Shown: positions 1 through 6,223 of the stretch, one piece after another
Position numbering within the stretch: the stretch's first letter is position 1
Layout: every line of letters starts with the position of its first letter
Position numbers and translations under genes: made by a program
From: Spirochaetales bacterium
GTDB lineage: Bacteria > Spirochaetota > Spirochaetia > DSM-27196 > SLST01
Assembly (NCBI GenBank): GCA_028284845.1
Contig: JANQQY010000609.1
Coordinates: 1-9,321, forward strand
Length of the DNA: 9,321 bases
Direction of reading: 5' to 3'
Notes under the pieces: model-generated
What the model saw: the letters and a program-made list of their open reading frames with translations, nothing else
Told to the model about the DNA's origin: nothing
Databases searched by the model: none

Positions 1-1006
1 TGAGATCACATCACTGACCGCCGGGTACAAGACGCGCAGGCAGCAGCTTGAAATCGTCCAGAATCTCAACGCGCGTCTGCGTCCGGGAGAGTTCGCCTGC
101 CTCCTTGGTGTGAATGGAGCGGGCAAGTCGACGCTCTTGCGCACTGTGGCCAATCTGCAGCCCAAGCTTGCCGGTGAGGTCCGGTTCGATGGGGTCGTAG
201 CCGAGCGCATGTCGCGAGGTCAACTCGCGAGGACGCTCGCCCTCGTGCTGACACATCGGGTGTACGGTCGGCATCTGACCGGCCTTGACGTCATCAGAAT
301 CGGGCGCCATCCCTACACCGGGTGGGGCGGGCGCTTCGCAAAAGCAGATCATGATGCGGTCAGCGAAGCGATCGAGCTCACGGGGTGTCACGACCTCACA
401 CACCGAGCAATCGATAGCATGAGCGACGGCGAGCGTCAGCGGATAATGATTGCTCGCGCTGTCGCTCAACGTCCACGTGTGATGCTGCTGGACGAGCCGA
501 CTGCGTTCCTCGACATAACGCACAGGCTTCGGCTAACCGCCCTCCTTCGGGACCTCACACATACTCAGAGCATCGCGGTGCTGATGTCGACTCACGACCT
601 TGATCTTGCCCTCCGAACCGCGGACACCGTCTGGCTTGTCCAGCCAACCGGCTCACTCACGATTGCCGCACCGGAGGACATCGCGCTCAGCGGGATCCTC
701 TCGTCGGAGTTCTCTGACGACCGTCTCGTCTTTGACGACAAGTTCGGCGGCTTCAGGATCACGCCGCCCTCCGATCTTGGCGAAGTACGAGTAGCAGGAC
801 CCGACGAGATCACGCGGCTGTGGACGGTGAGGGCGCTCTCCCGGGTTGGGTTCACTCCCATCGCTACCGGCGGCGCCGGGGGAGATGCGGATGTGACGGT
901 CTCCGACGGACGCTGGCAGACCCGTTCAGGCGAGACAGTGGCATCGATTGGGGATCTCGTTGACCGCCTCACCCACGCGGATCATGAGAAGGAACCCAAG
1001 TCGTGA
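1..1006 (+). CDS. ABC transporter ATP-binding protein, iron/siderophore (FecE-like) type, 5'-truncated
   Basis: This is the cytoplasmic ATPase subunit of an importer of the iron-siderophore/heme/B12 class. It would drive uptake with membrane permeases that lie outside the window. The reading frame is open from base 2, so the start codon is upstream, and 334 residues are visible. Visible-residue numbering gives Walker A GVNGAGKST (36-44), signature SMSDGERQR (139-147, in place of LSGGQ), Walker B VMLLDEP (160-166), and the switch His in STHD (about 198). The Q-loop region reads LVLTHR with no glutamine, an unusual substitution that I recall in some FecE-like proteins. After the ATPase core there is a tail of about 100 residues (WTVRALSRVGF is its most recognisable part), longer than the usual ~255-residue subunit. 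An AAGGA inside its 3' end serves the next gene, whose GTG start overlaps this stop. Assignment to the ABC ATPase family is secure. The substrate is inferred. Confidence 0.9.
   Translation, partial: EITSLTAGYKTRRQQLEIVQNLNARLRPGEFACLLGVNGAGKSTLLRTVANLQPKLAGEVRFDGVVAERMSRGQLARTLALVLTHRVYGRHLTGLDVIRIGRHPYTGWGGRFAKADHDAVSEAIELTGCHDLTHRAIDSMSDGERQRIMIARAVAQRPRVMLLDEPTAFLDITHRLRLTALLRDLTHTQSIAVLMSTHDLDLALRTADTVWLVQPTGSLTIAAPEDIALSGILSSEFSDDRLVFDDKFGGFRITPPSDLGEVRVAGPDEITRLWTVRALSRVGFTPIATGGAGGDADVTVSDGRWQTRSGETVASIGDLVDRLTHADHEKEPKS
989..993 (+). promoter_or_regulatory. Ribosome-binding site for the GNAT gene
   Basis: AAGGA lies 9 nt before the GTG at 1003, inside the end of the ABC gene. It supports the GTG start and the 4-bp GTGA overlap. 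Confidence 0.7.
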
Positions 1007-2334
1007 GGGAGTTACCAACTCAGATAGACAACCGCTTCAGACTGCGTCGCGCAACGGCAAACGATCTGTCGCGGCTCGAGTCACTCCACGCCGCGGCGTG
1101 GGATGAGGAGAGAGACTCAATCCGACTGAGAGCCGACCGAGCACATATGGAGGATCTCCTCTTCCGACCCCATCCAACCTTCTCAGGAGATGAGATGACG
1201 GTTGTCGAGGATACTACCGACGGCAAGATCGTCTCCTCACAGCACCTCTCCCACCACGAATGGGCGTTCGACGGGATACCCTTTCGCGTGGGTGAGATAG
1301 AGCATGTCTCAACGCATCCCGACTTCCGGCGTCGTGGCCTCGTCCGGCTTCAAACGGAGGTGATGCACGAGTGGAGTGAGGAATCCGGAGAGCTCGTCAC
1401 AGTGATCAACGGCATCCCGTGGTTCTACACACAGTTCGGCTACGCCCTCCCCATCGACAAGTACAACGGCCGCCGCCTCATCCGCGAACAAGCGCTTCGG
1501 GTATCAAAAAGCGATGCGGCCTACCAGATACGCCGCGCGACGGAGGACGACCTTGAGATCGTGCACGATGCCTATCTGGAAGGCGTTCATCGAAACAGCA
1601 TCTCCTACGTTCGGACTCAGCACCACTGGGAGTATGAGCACATGGGCCGAAGCAAGCAAAGCCCGTGGAGCAGAGAGCTGTATGTGCTCGCTTCAGACGA
1701 TGAGCCGGTTGGTTTTGTCTCACTGAGCCCCACGAGGCGGATGATCGATGCGTTTGAGACGAGGCCGGGGACACCGTGGTCGACGGCGACCTTCTCGCTC
1801 GCGCATTGGCTCACTCACAATCCAACGATCAATGGAACAGGCGATCGCGATGAGCAAGCGGGCTGGCGGTTTGACTGGCTCGGTGAGTATCACCCGGCGT
1901 TTCTCTCGTGTCCTGGTCTCTTTGGGCCTCCGGAGACCCTGGGAACCCCGCTTCGGCGCGGCGCCTGGTACGTGAGAGTCACCGACCTGCCCGCATTCGT
2001 CGCACACCTCTGCCCGGCGCTCGAACGGCGGCTCGCAAACTCCAACGAACGGGGATTCTCGGGCACGATACACCTCTCTTTCTACGGAGAGGGAGGGCTT
2101 TGCTTCGAACTCGTAAGAGGCAGGATATCGGTGCGACCCTGGAGCCCTACTGGGCTGCACGACGGCGACGCCCGTTTTGCGGACGGGACATTCCTCGAGC
2201 TCCTTTTCGGGCGTGTGGACGTCCGGTCACTCGAGGTGAGCCACCCCTACCGGGTAAGTGTCTCCCCTCGATCGCGGCCGCTCCTCGCAGCGCTCTTCCC
2301 CAAAAAACCCTCATACATCCTGCCAGTCTACTAA
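1003..2334 (+). CDS. GNAT family N-acetyltransferase, Eis-like multidomain
   Basis: This 443-residue protein probably transfers an acetyl group from acetyl-CoA to an amine; the substrate cannot be told. The first GNAT domain spans roughly residues 12-150. Its acetyl-CoA pyrophosphate loop is HVSTHPDFRRRGLVR (101-115, core RRRGLVR), followed by the FYTQFGY segment (141-147). A second GNAT-like domain starts near YQIRRATEDD (174) and includes PVGFVSLSP. The C-terminal part (about 315-443, with FADGTFLELLFG and the LFPKKPSYILPVY end) fits the SCP2-like domain of Eis-type enhanced-intracellular-survival proteins. The start is GTG at 1003, which overlaps the ABC stop in a GTGA and has AAGGA at 989-993, so translation is likely coupled. 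Eis members modify aminoglycosides or proteins, but that is not evidence for this copy. It could act on a product handled by the upstream transporter (inference). Confidence 0.85.
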   Translation: MRELPTQIDNRFRLRRATANDLSRLESLHAAAWDEERDSIRLRADRAHMEDLLFRPHPTFSGDEMTVVEDTTDGKIVSSQHLSHHEWAFDGIPFRVGEIEHVSTHPDFRRRGLVRLQTEVMHEWSEESGELVTVINGIPWFYTQFGYALPIDKYNGRRLIREQALRVSKSDAAYQIRRATEDDLEIVHDAYLEGVHRNSISYVRTQHHWEYEHMGRSKQSPWSRELYVLASDDEPVGFVSLSPTRRMIDAFETRPGTPWSTATFSLAHWLTHNPTINGTGDRDEQAGWRFDWLGEYHPAFLSCPGLFGPPETLGTPLRRGAWYVRVTDLPAFVAHLCPALERRLANSNERGFSGTIHLSFYGEGGLCFELVRGRISVRPWSPTGLHDGDARFADGTFLELLFGRVDVRSLEVSHPYRVSVSPRSRPLLAALFPKKPSYILPVY

Positions 2335-2484
2335 GCGGTGACACCCTGCTCTCTGGAGCGGCGCCCGGACGATCGAGCTACCATCCGGACATAGGTGTTG
2401 CTGACCAAATCATCCAAGAGAAAGACCGGAAACGGCCCGGACCTGATCGTTTCTCACCAGTAGGATTCGTCAAAGGAGTCGCCT
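2335..2484. other. Intergenic spacer (150 bp) before the first PhyH gene, with three CCGGAC copies
   Basis: No gene is visible here. The spacer holds CCGGAC at 2365-2370, 2385-2390 and 2437-2442, spaced 20 and 52 bp apart, close to two and five helical turns. The first two also give a CCGGA/TCCGG inverted repeat with a 14-nt gap. A small GGTG-A-CACC palindrome sits at 2337-2345, just after the GNAT stop. I see no convincing -10/-35 pair and no hairpin followed by a T run. The promoter of the PhyH gene should lie here, but I cannot place it. Confidence 0.45.
2472..2478 (+). promoter_or_regulatory. Ribosome-binding site of the first PhyH gene
   Basis: AAAGGAG ends 6 nt before the ATG at 2485. 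This is a strong, well-placed Shine-Dalgarno sequence and fixes the start. Confidence 0.85.
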
Positions 2485-3402
2485 ATGACAATTGGCCTGA
2501 CAGACTCGTTCGATGTTCTCGATGATCGTGACGCCTTGCGGGAGCGGGCACAGAGCGACGGCTATCTCTTCCTCCGCGGATTACTGCCGCGTGAAGAGGT
2601 CACGGCGCTCCGAGCGGATATCCTGAAGATCTGCGCCAACCACGGCTACCTCAAAGACGGCGGCTCAGAGGGCGAGGGGCTCATCAACAAGGCCGTCGTA
2701 GACGTGATTGATCCCGTTGCGATCGCCTTCTGTGGCGTCGGAATTCCGGCGGAGGCATACAAGGAAGTGCAACGGCTCGAGTCGTTTCATCGGCTCGCCC
2801 ATAACCCGAACCTCCTACGCCTCTACCGGACCCTCTTTGGAGGCGAGGTGCTCGTCCATCCACGGCATATCGCGCGCGTCATGCTCCCAACGGGGGCAAA
2901 TGCCCCTACTCCACCGCACCAGGACTTCATTCACATTCAGGGAACAAAGAACGTCTGGACCTCGTGGATTCCCATTGGCGATGTCCCTCGGGAGTTGGGC
3001 GGGTTGAGCGTGCTCGCCGGCTCCAATCGGGACGGCCTGCTGCCGGTCAAAGCAGCCGAGGGAGCAGGGTCGCTGGAGACCTACCTCTGTGAGGTCGACT
3101 ACGAGTGGGTCGAGCACGACTACGAGGCAGGCGACGTTCTGACGTTCTCCTCGCTCACAGTTCATCGGTCGATCCCGAACCAGTTAGGCGATCGACTTCG
3201 CATCTCAGTCGACTACCGATTCCAGCCACTCGACGAGGAGGTTGATCGGGGATCACTCACGCCACACTGTGGCGTGCTCTCGTGGGATGAGATCTACGAG
3301 GGGTGGGAGTCCGAGTCCATCAAGTACTACTGGAAGAAGTACGATCTGTCGTTCTCGGAATGGGACGAGTCGATTAGGTGGCAGAAGGAGAAGATCTGCT
3401 AG
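2485..3402 (+). CDS. Phytanoyl-CoA dioxygenase (PhyH) family protein, first copy
   Basis: This is a cytoplasmic non-heme Fe(II)/2-oxoglutarate oxygenase of 305 residues, expected to hydroxylate or oxidatively cleave a small molecule while turning 2-oxoglutarate into succinate. The iron triad is visible: His145 and Asp147 in PPHQDF, and the distal His227 in SLTVHRSIPN. The 2-oxoglutarate carboxylate would be held by Arg237 or Arg239 in GDRLRISVDYRF. The N-terminus has the usual helix with RDALRERAQSDGYLFLRGLL, and LGGLSVLAGSNRDG (171-184) matches the family's loop before the distal half. A Trp/Tyr-rich tail (about 262-305, ending KEKIC) extends past the core fold. The stop shares CTAG with the convergent AraC gene. 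Members range from ectoine hydroxylases to natural-product oxygenases, and nothing here defines the substrate. It is clearly different from the second PhyH protein nearby. Confidence 0.9.
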   Translation: MTIGLTDSFDVLDDRDALRERAQSDGYLFLRGLLPREEVTALRADILKICANHGYLKDGGSEGEGLINKAVVDVIDPVAIAFCGVGIPAEAYKEVQRLESFHRLAHNPNLLRLYRTLFGGEVLVHPRHIARVMLPTGANAPTPPHQDFIHIQGTKNVWTSWIPIGDVPRELGGLSVLAGSNRDGLLPVKAAEGAGSLETYLCEVDYEWVEHDYEAGDVLTFSSLTVHRSIPNQLGDRLRISVDYRFQPLDEEVDRGSLTPHCGVLSWDEIYEGWESESIKYYWKKYDLSFSEWDESIRWQKEKIC

Positions 3403-4313
3403 CGCTGGGAGTCACCCGTCCCTCGCTGCTCACGATAGCGACCGGGGCTCGTTCCTATACGCTCACGGAACTTGCGGTTGAAAAACGCGACGTCCCCAAA
3501 TCCGGACTCCAGCGCCACGGTGACAACCTTGTCATCGGAGGAGCGGAGCCGAACCATGGCTGCTTCGAGTCGCCTGTCCAGAACATAGGTAAAGACGCTC
3601 TGTCCTGTGTAGCGCTTGAACCGTCGGCAGAGATATTGCCGGCTCATCCCGGCGAGACGGGCAAGCGTTTCCAGGGTGAGCGGCTCAGAGAAGTTGCTCG
3701 CGATGTGTTGCCTCACCTGCTCCATCGCCTCGTCATGAGGAACACCGATTGGGGCGATGCCCTCATCAAGCGCCGTTCGCATGCAATAAATGAGGAACGT
3801 TTGAAGCAGACTGCGGTAGACCTCACCAAACCCGACCGGACGCAGTCGCAACTCATCACGGAGGGCGAAGAGGAGCGGTCTGAGTCTCGCATCCGAAGAA
3901 AACGGAAGGTGAACCACACGGTTCAACCGATGTCGGAGATTCCGGTGGAGCGGGATGACCGAGGGCAGTACGGAACGAAGCTCGAACGGCATCTCCGGAA
4001 GCGGCAAGCGTTCAAGATCGAGAAAGATGTTGATGATCTCCATCGGCCCATTTGTGACGATGTCGTGCGTCTGGCCGTAGTTGATGACCGATACCGATGC
4101 GCTCGCTTCATCAAAGCGGTCGGCCTCAATGTAGTGAGTCCCGGTCCCGCGAAGGATGCAGCTCAAAAGAAGGACATCAACCGAGTGCATCGTGCGCACC
4201 GTGTTCTCGTATGCGGGGTAGTGCACGAGATCAATGCCAAGCGTGGAGAGCGTCCCACACCCAAGAGGCGAGTCGGGCTCGTAGCAGAACACCGGAGGCA
4301 AGATGCGCGCCAT
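3399..4313 (-). CDS. AraC family transcriptional regulator
   Basis: This regulator is 304 residues long from the ATG at 4313. An in-frame TTG at 4322 would add three residues. Residue numbers below count from that TTG. The N-terminal half (about 15-185) looks like the cupin-type ligand-binding domain of sugar-responsive AraC proteins (SVDVLLLSCILRGTGTHYIE). The C-terminal half carries two helix-turn-helix units: TLETLARLAGMSRQYLCRRF (216-235) and the family signature VALESGFGDVAFFNRKFR (269-286) followed by IGTSPGRYR. I prefer the ATG because a TATATT hexamer (4326-4321) sits exactly 7 nt before it with no Shine-Dalgarno between, as in a leaderless message; the TTG would lie inside that hexamer. 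It diverges from the second PhyH gene across 62 bp, the usual position for a regulator of the neighbouring gene. Target and ligand are inferred. Confidence 0.9.
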   Translation of the reverse strand: MARILPPVFCYEPDSPLGCGTLSTLGIDLVHYPAYENTVRTMHSVDVLLLSCILRGTGTHYIEADRFDEASASVSVINYGQTHDIVTNGPMEIINIFLDLERLPLPEMPFELRSVLPSVIPLHRNLRHRLNRVVHLPFSSDARLRPLLFALRDELRLRPVGFGEVYRSLLQTFLIYCMRTALDEGIAPIGVPHDEAMEQVRQHIASNFSEPLTLETLARLAGMSRQYLCRRFKRYTGQSVFTYVLDRRLEAAMVRLRSSDDKVVTVALESGFGDVAFFNRKFRERIGTSPGRYREQRGTGDSQR

Positions 4314-4320
4314 CAGGATC

Positions 4321-4326
4321 AATATA
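4321..4326 (-). promoter_or_regulatory. Candidate -10 element of the AraC gene
   Basis: Read on the - strand this is TATATT, matching TATAAT at five of six positions. It ends 7 nt before the ATG at 4313, so transcription would begin at or near the start codon. No good -35 hexamer is present, which would fit an activator-dependent or leaderless promoter. Confidence 0.45.
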
Positions 4327-4357
4327 CACGTCGCGTGGACGAACTGCGGCGTTTATC

Positions 4358-4374
4358 TTGTCCGCGGAGGACAA
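4358..4374. repeat. Inverted repeat overlapping the second PhyH ribosome-binding site
   Basis: TTGTCC and GGACAA are perfect 6-bp inverted arms separated by GCGGA. The right arm contains the GG of the GGAGG Shine-Dalgarno (4366-4370). It could be an operator or an RNA hairpin that hides the ribosome-binding site. Six-base arms can occur by chance, but the position is striking. Confidence 0.5.
4366..4370 (+). promoter_or_regulatory. Ribosome-binding site of the second PhyH gene
   Basis: GGAGG lies 5 nt before the ATG at 4376. It decides the start against the open frame that runs on upstream to 4097. Confidence 0.8.
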
Positions 4375-4375
4375 C

Positions 4376-5179
4376 ATGAATACGGATCTCACCCAGGAAC
4401 AGATAGACGCGTACCAACGCGACGGCGCACTGATCTACCGCAACCTGCTCGACCAGTCTGAGGTGGATGAGCTCTTGCGGGCGATCTCCGACGCGCTCAA
4501 GGCGATGGGAAACGACAAGCTCGCCGGGCGAAAGGACTTTGGCGAGGCAGGCGGAGAGAGCTATTACGACAACGTCTTTATCCAACGGATAAACCTCTGG
4601 AAGGTGAACGAGCACGTAAAATCGATCTTCCTGGGGGTCAAACTCGGAGAGATGGTGAGCCGACTTGCCGGCGTAGAAGGAATGCGGATCTGGCACGATC
4701 AGACCCTGCAGAAGACCCCGTGGGCAAACCCGACCGCATGGCATCTCGACAATCCCTACTGGTCATTCCACAGCCGCGATTCCATTTCCATCTGGATCGC
4801 CCTCGATGAGGCAACGCTCGAGAACGGTTGTATGCACTACCTTCCCGGAACGCACAGGAGTGCCGACCCGGATCGCAACGTGCCCATTGGTCCGGACGTT
4901 GGGAAGCTCTTCAAGGCGTTCCCGGAATGGAAGGAGATCACTCCGATGGTTGCCGAGATGAAACCCGGTGACTGCGGCTTCCACAACGGGCTCACCGGAC
5001 ACGGCGCCGGGCCGAACATGACACCCGGTTACCGCCGGGCGATGACATGCGGGTACATGCCGGCCGGCTCACGATTCAACGGAAACAAGAACATCCTCCC
5101 GGAGGACTACTTCCAGTCGCTATCAGAGGGCGACCTCCTTGAGAATGACGAGCTCAACCCGGTCGTGTGGCCGCAGTAG
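4376..5179 (+). CDS. Phytanoyl-CoA dioxygenase (PhyH) family protein, second copy
   Basis: This is a 267-residue Fe(II)/2-oxoglutarate oxygenase, probably a soluble enzyme oxidising a small metabolite. Iron ligands are His123 and Asp125 in TAWHLDNPYW and His209 in GLTGHGAG. Arg220, 11 residues after His209 in GYRRAM, is well placed to bind 2-oxoglutarate. LDEATLENGCMHYLPGTHR (143-161) is a textbook PhyH segment, and the N-terminus has LTQEQIDAYQRDGALIYRNLL. The frame stays open upstream to 4097 across the AraC gene, but GGAGG before the ATG at 4376 and the family-typical N-terminus fix this start. The gene diverges from the AraC regulator and its last 26 bp overlap the convergent UroD-like gene. 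Its HxD context (WHLDNPYW against PPHQDF) and length differ from the first PhyH protein, so the two look like separate subfamilies rather than a recent duplication. The substrate is unknown. Confidence 0.9.
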   Translation: MNTDLTQEQIDAYQRDGALIYRNLLDQSEVDELLRAISDALKAMGNDKLAGRKDFGEAGGESYYDNVFIQRINLWKVNEHVKSIFLGVKLGEMVSRLAGVEGMRIWHDQTLQKTPWANPTAWHLDNPYWSFHSRDSISIWIALDEATLENGCMHYLPGTHRSADPDRNVPIGPDVGKLFKAFPEWKEITPMVAEMKPGDCGFHNGLTGHGAGPNMTPGYRRAMTCGYMPAGSRFNGNKNILPEDYFQSLSEGDLLENDELNPVVWPQ

Positions 5180-6149
5180 AGAACTCCGCGAGGAGACTGA
5201 GGTAGTGCTGGTAGTCGTGCCAGGAAACATCGGGCGGAGTCTGGTGATCAACGGACGGGACGAACCCGCCGCCTCGCATCACCGGAAGCAGACGCTCAAA
5301 CTCCGCTCGCATCGCTGCCTCTCCCCGGTGCATCACCGTCTTGTCGAATGCGCCAAGAAGAAGAAACTCCGGGTGATCGGCGCGAATCGCCGAGATGTCC
5401 ACGCCTGCCATCCGCTCGAGCGGAAGGATGCCCTGGACTCCGCTCTGCTTGATCCATGGAATAAGTTCGGTGACGTCGCCATCGGAATCGACAAAGACAA
5501 AGATGTCACGCGCACGAAGCTCAGCAACGAGTTCCACGTAGTACGGAGCCAAAAACTCCTGCCACAGATCAGAGGAAAGCATCGGCCCTTTGTTGTACGA
5601 CATGTCTTCGGCAATCGTCACAAACTCCGGTCTAACGATGTCGCAGAACTGGTCGACGACTTTGAGGTTCCAACGGAGCAGGTCACGGTTCATCCGATGC
5701 ATCAGCTCAGGCTGATCGTAGAACGCGTAGAGGTGGTTCTCGATTCCGAAGAGTGTCCGCGGGTACCAGAAGAAACCTTCAAGGGTGAGCCAGACGACCA
5801 TATCGCCGCGACGGTGCGGCTCGACCCATCCGGAGAGCGGTACGGTCAGATCGCGGATGGGATAGAGGGCATCAAGGATCGATTCGTAACCTGCGGCGTC
5901 GTTGATGATCGACGCGCCGTGCGAGGGCGGCGTGGGACACGACTCCGAACGCGGCCGCGCCCAATACTGTCGCCAGCAGTCCAGGCCCAAGGTGTCACGC
6001 AGGCGATCAGCAGTGGAAGCATCATGAGGCATCCCCTCGGTAATCCACCGGTCAATGGTCGGCTTCCAGTAAGGCGCCCACTCAACGCGAGGCAATCGAT
6101 CAACCGGCTCAAAGCTCATCAAGGCGCGAAATCGGTCTACGGCTGTCAC
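5154..6149 (-). CDS. Uroporphyrinogen decarboxylase (UroD)-like family protein, probably not a heme enzyme
   Basis: This 331-residue TIM-barrel protein belongs to the UroD/MtaA/CmuA superfamily. The opening TAVDRFRALMSFEPVDRLPR (residues 2-21), AEDMSYNKGPMLSSDLWQEF (180-199), and GVQGILPLE with the LLLGAFDK strand (238-245, 263-270) are typical. The arginine-rich substrate-binding N-terminus of true UroD is missing (VEWAPYWKP stands there), so tetrapyrrole decarboxylation is unlikely. The HxCG zinc motif of corrinoid methyltransferases such as MtaA is also absent: the equivalent strand reads FVDSDGDV (219-226). A candidate late metal-site motif is DHQTPPDVSW (301-310). Such proteins are common in anaerobic and environmental genomes, often with unknown roles, sometimes next to methyltransferases. 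The start is GTG at 6149 with no Shine-Dalgarno, but TATTCT lies 7 nt upstream. An ATG at residue 11 is an alternative but would trim the conserved N-terminus. Confidence 0.85.
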   Translation of the reverse strand: MTAVDRFRALMSFEPVDRLPRVEWAPYWKPTIDRWITEGMPHDASTADRLRDTLGLDCWRQYWARPRSESCPTPPSHGASIINDAAGYESILDALYPIRDLTVPLSGWVEPHRRGDMVVWLTLEGFFWYPRTLFGIENHLYAFYDQPELMHRMNRDLLRWNLKVVDQFCDIVRPEFVTIAEDMSYNKGPMLSSDLWQEFLAPYYVELVAELRARDIFVFVDSDGDVTELIPWIKQSGVQGILPLERMAGVDISAIRADHPEFLLLGAFDKTVMHRGEAAMRAEFERLLPVMRGGGFVPSVDHQTPPDVSWHDYQHYLSLLAEFSTAATRPG

Positions 6150-6222
6150 GAAGGAGAGAATAAACGTGCGAAAGAATGGATTCGAGGCATATGTTCATCA
6201 GTCGTAGGGCAGATATTTTCTG
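6150..6222. promoter_or_regulatory. Divergent spacer between the UroD-like and GH36 genes
   Basis: These 73 bp separate divergent starts. On the - strand TATTCT (6162-6157) is a possible -10, 7 nt from the UroD-like GTG. On the + strand there is AAGGAG (6151-6156) ahead of GTG 6166 and a CAGA-TATTT-TCTG inverted repeat (6210-6222) touching the GH36 ATG. Two very short + strand frames are present, 6166-6207 and 6191-6223. None of these elements is certain. Confidence 0.4.
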
Positions 6223-6223
6223 A
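6191..6223 (+). other. Possible 10-codon leader ORF coupled to the GH36 gene
   Basis: ATG at 6191 would encode MFISRRADIF and stop at TGA 6221-6223, overlapping the GH36 start as TGATG, a classic stop-restart arrangement. GAGG (6184-6187) precedes it at a short 3-nt distance. This would explain why the GH36 gene lacks a well-spaced Shine-Dalgarno of its own. A frame this short may be chance. Confidence 0.25.

Larger units (their letters stand above)
4314..4375. promoter_or_regulatory. Divergent regulatory spacer between the AraC and second PhyH genes
   Basis: This 62-bp spacer must hold the signals for both genes. It contains an AraC-side -10-like hexamer (4321-4326), an inverted repeat over the PhyH ribosome-binding site (4358-4374) and the 8-bp palindrome TCCGCGGA (4361-4368). 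A possible + strand -10 is TATCTT at 4354-4359, with no matching -35. Regulation by the divergent AraC protein is likely from position but not shown. Confidence 0.55.

Noticed and set aside
110..112. GTG at 110 as the start of the ABC gene
   Set aside because: It is the Val of Walker A (GVNGAGKST), and the frame continues upstream with family-like sequence to the window edge.
2398..2426. TTGCTG plus a 17-nt spacer as a promoter for the first PhyH gene
   Set aside because: The hexamer at the -10 position is AAAGAC, a poor match, so I do not call a promoter.
1908..2525. + strand open frame of 205 codons across the GNAT end, spacer and PhyH start
   Set aside because: It overlaps two confident genes in another frame, has an Arg/Pro-rich composition typical of a shadow frame, and has no ribosome-binding site.
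4097..4375. Upstream extension of the second PhyH gene
   Set aside because: The added residues are Arg/Ser-rich antisense to AraC, and GGAGG with the family-typical N-terminus supports ATG 4376.
3378..4379. Long + strand open frame (333 codons) antisense to the AraC gene
   Set aside because: It has no family-like motif, while the opposite strand encodes a clear AraC protein with both helix-turn-helix units. It is a by-product of codon bias.
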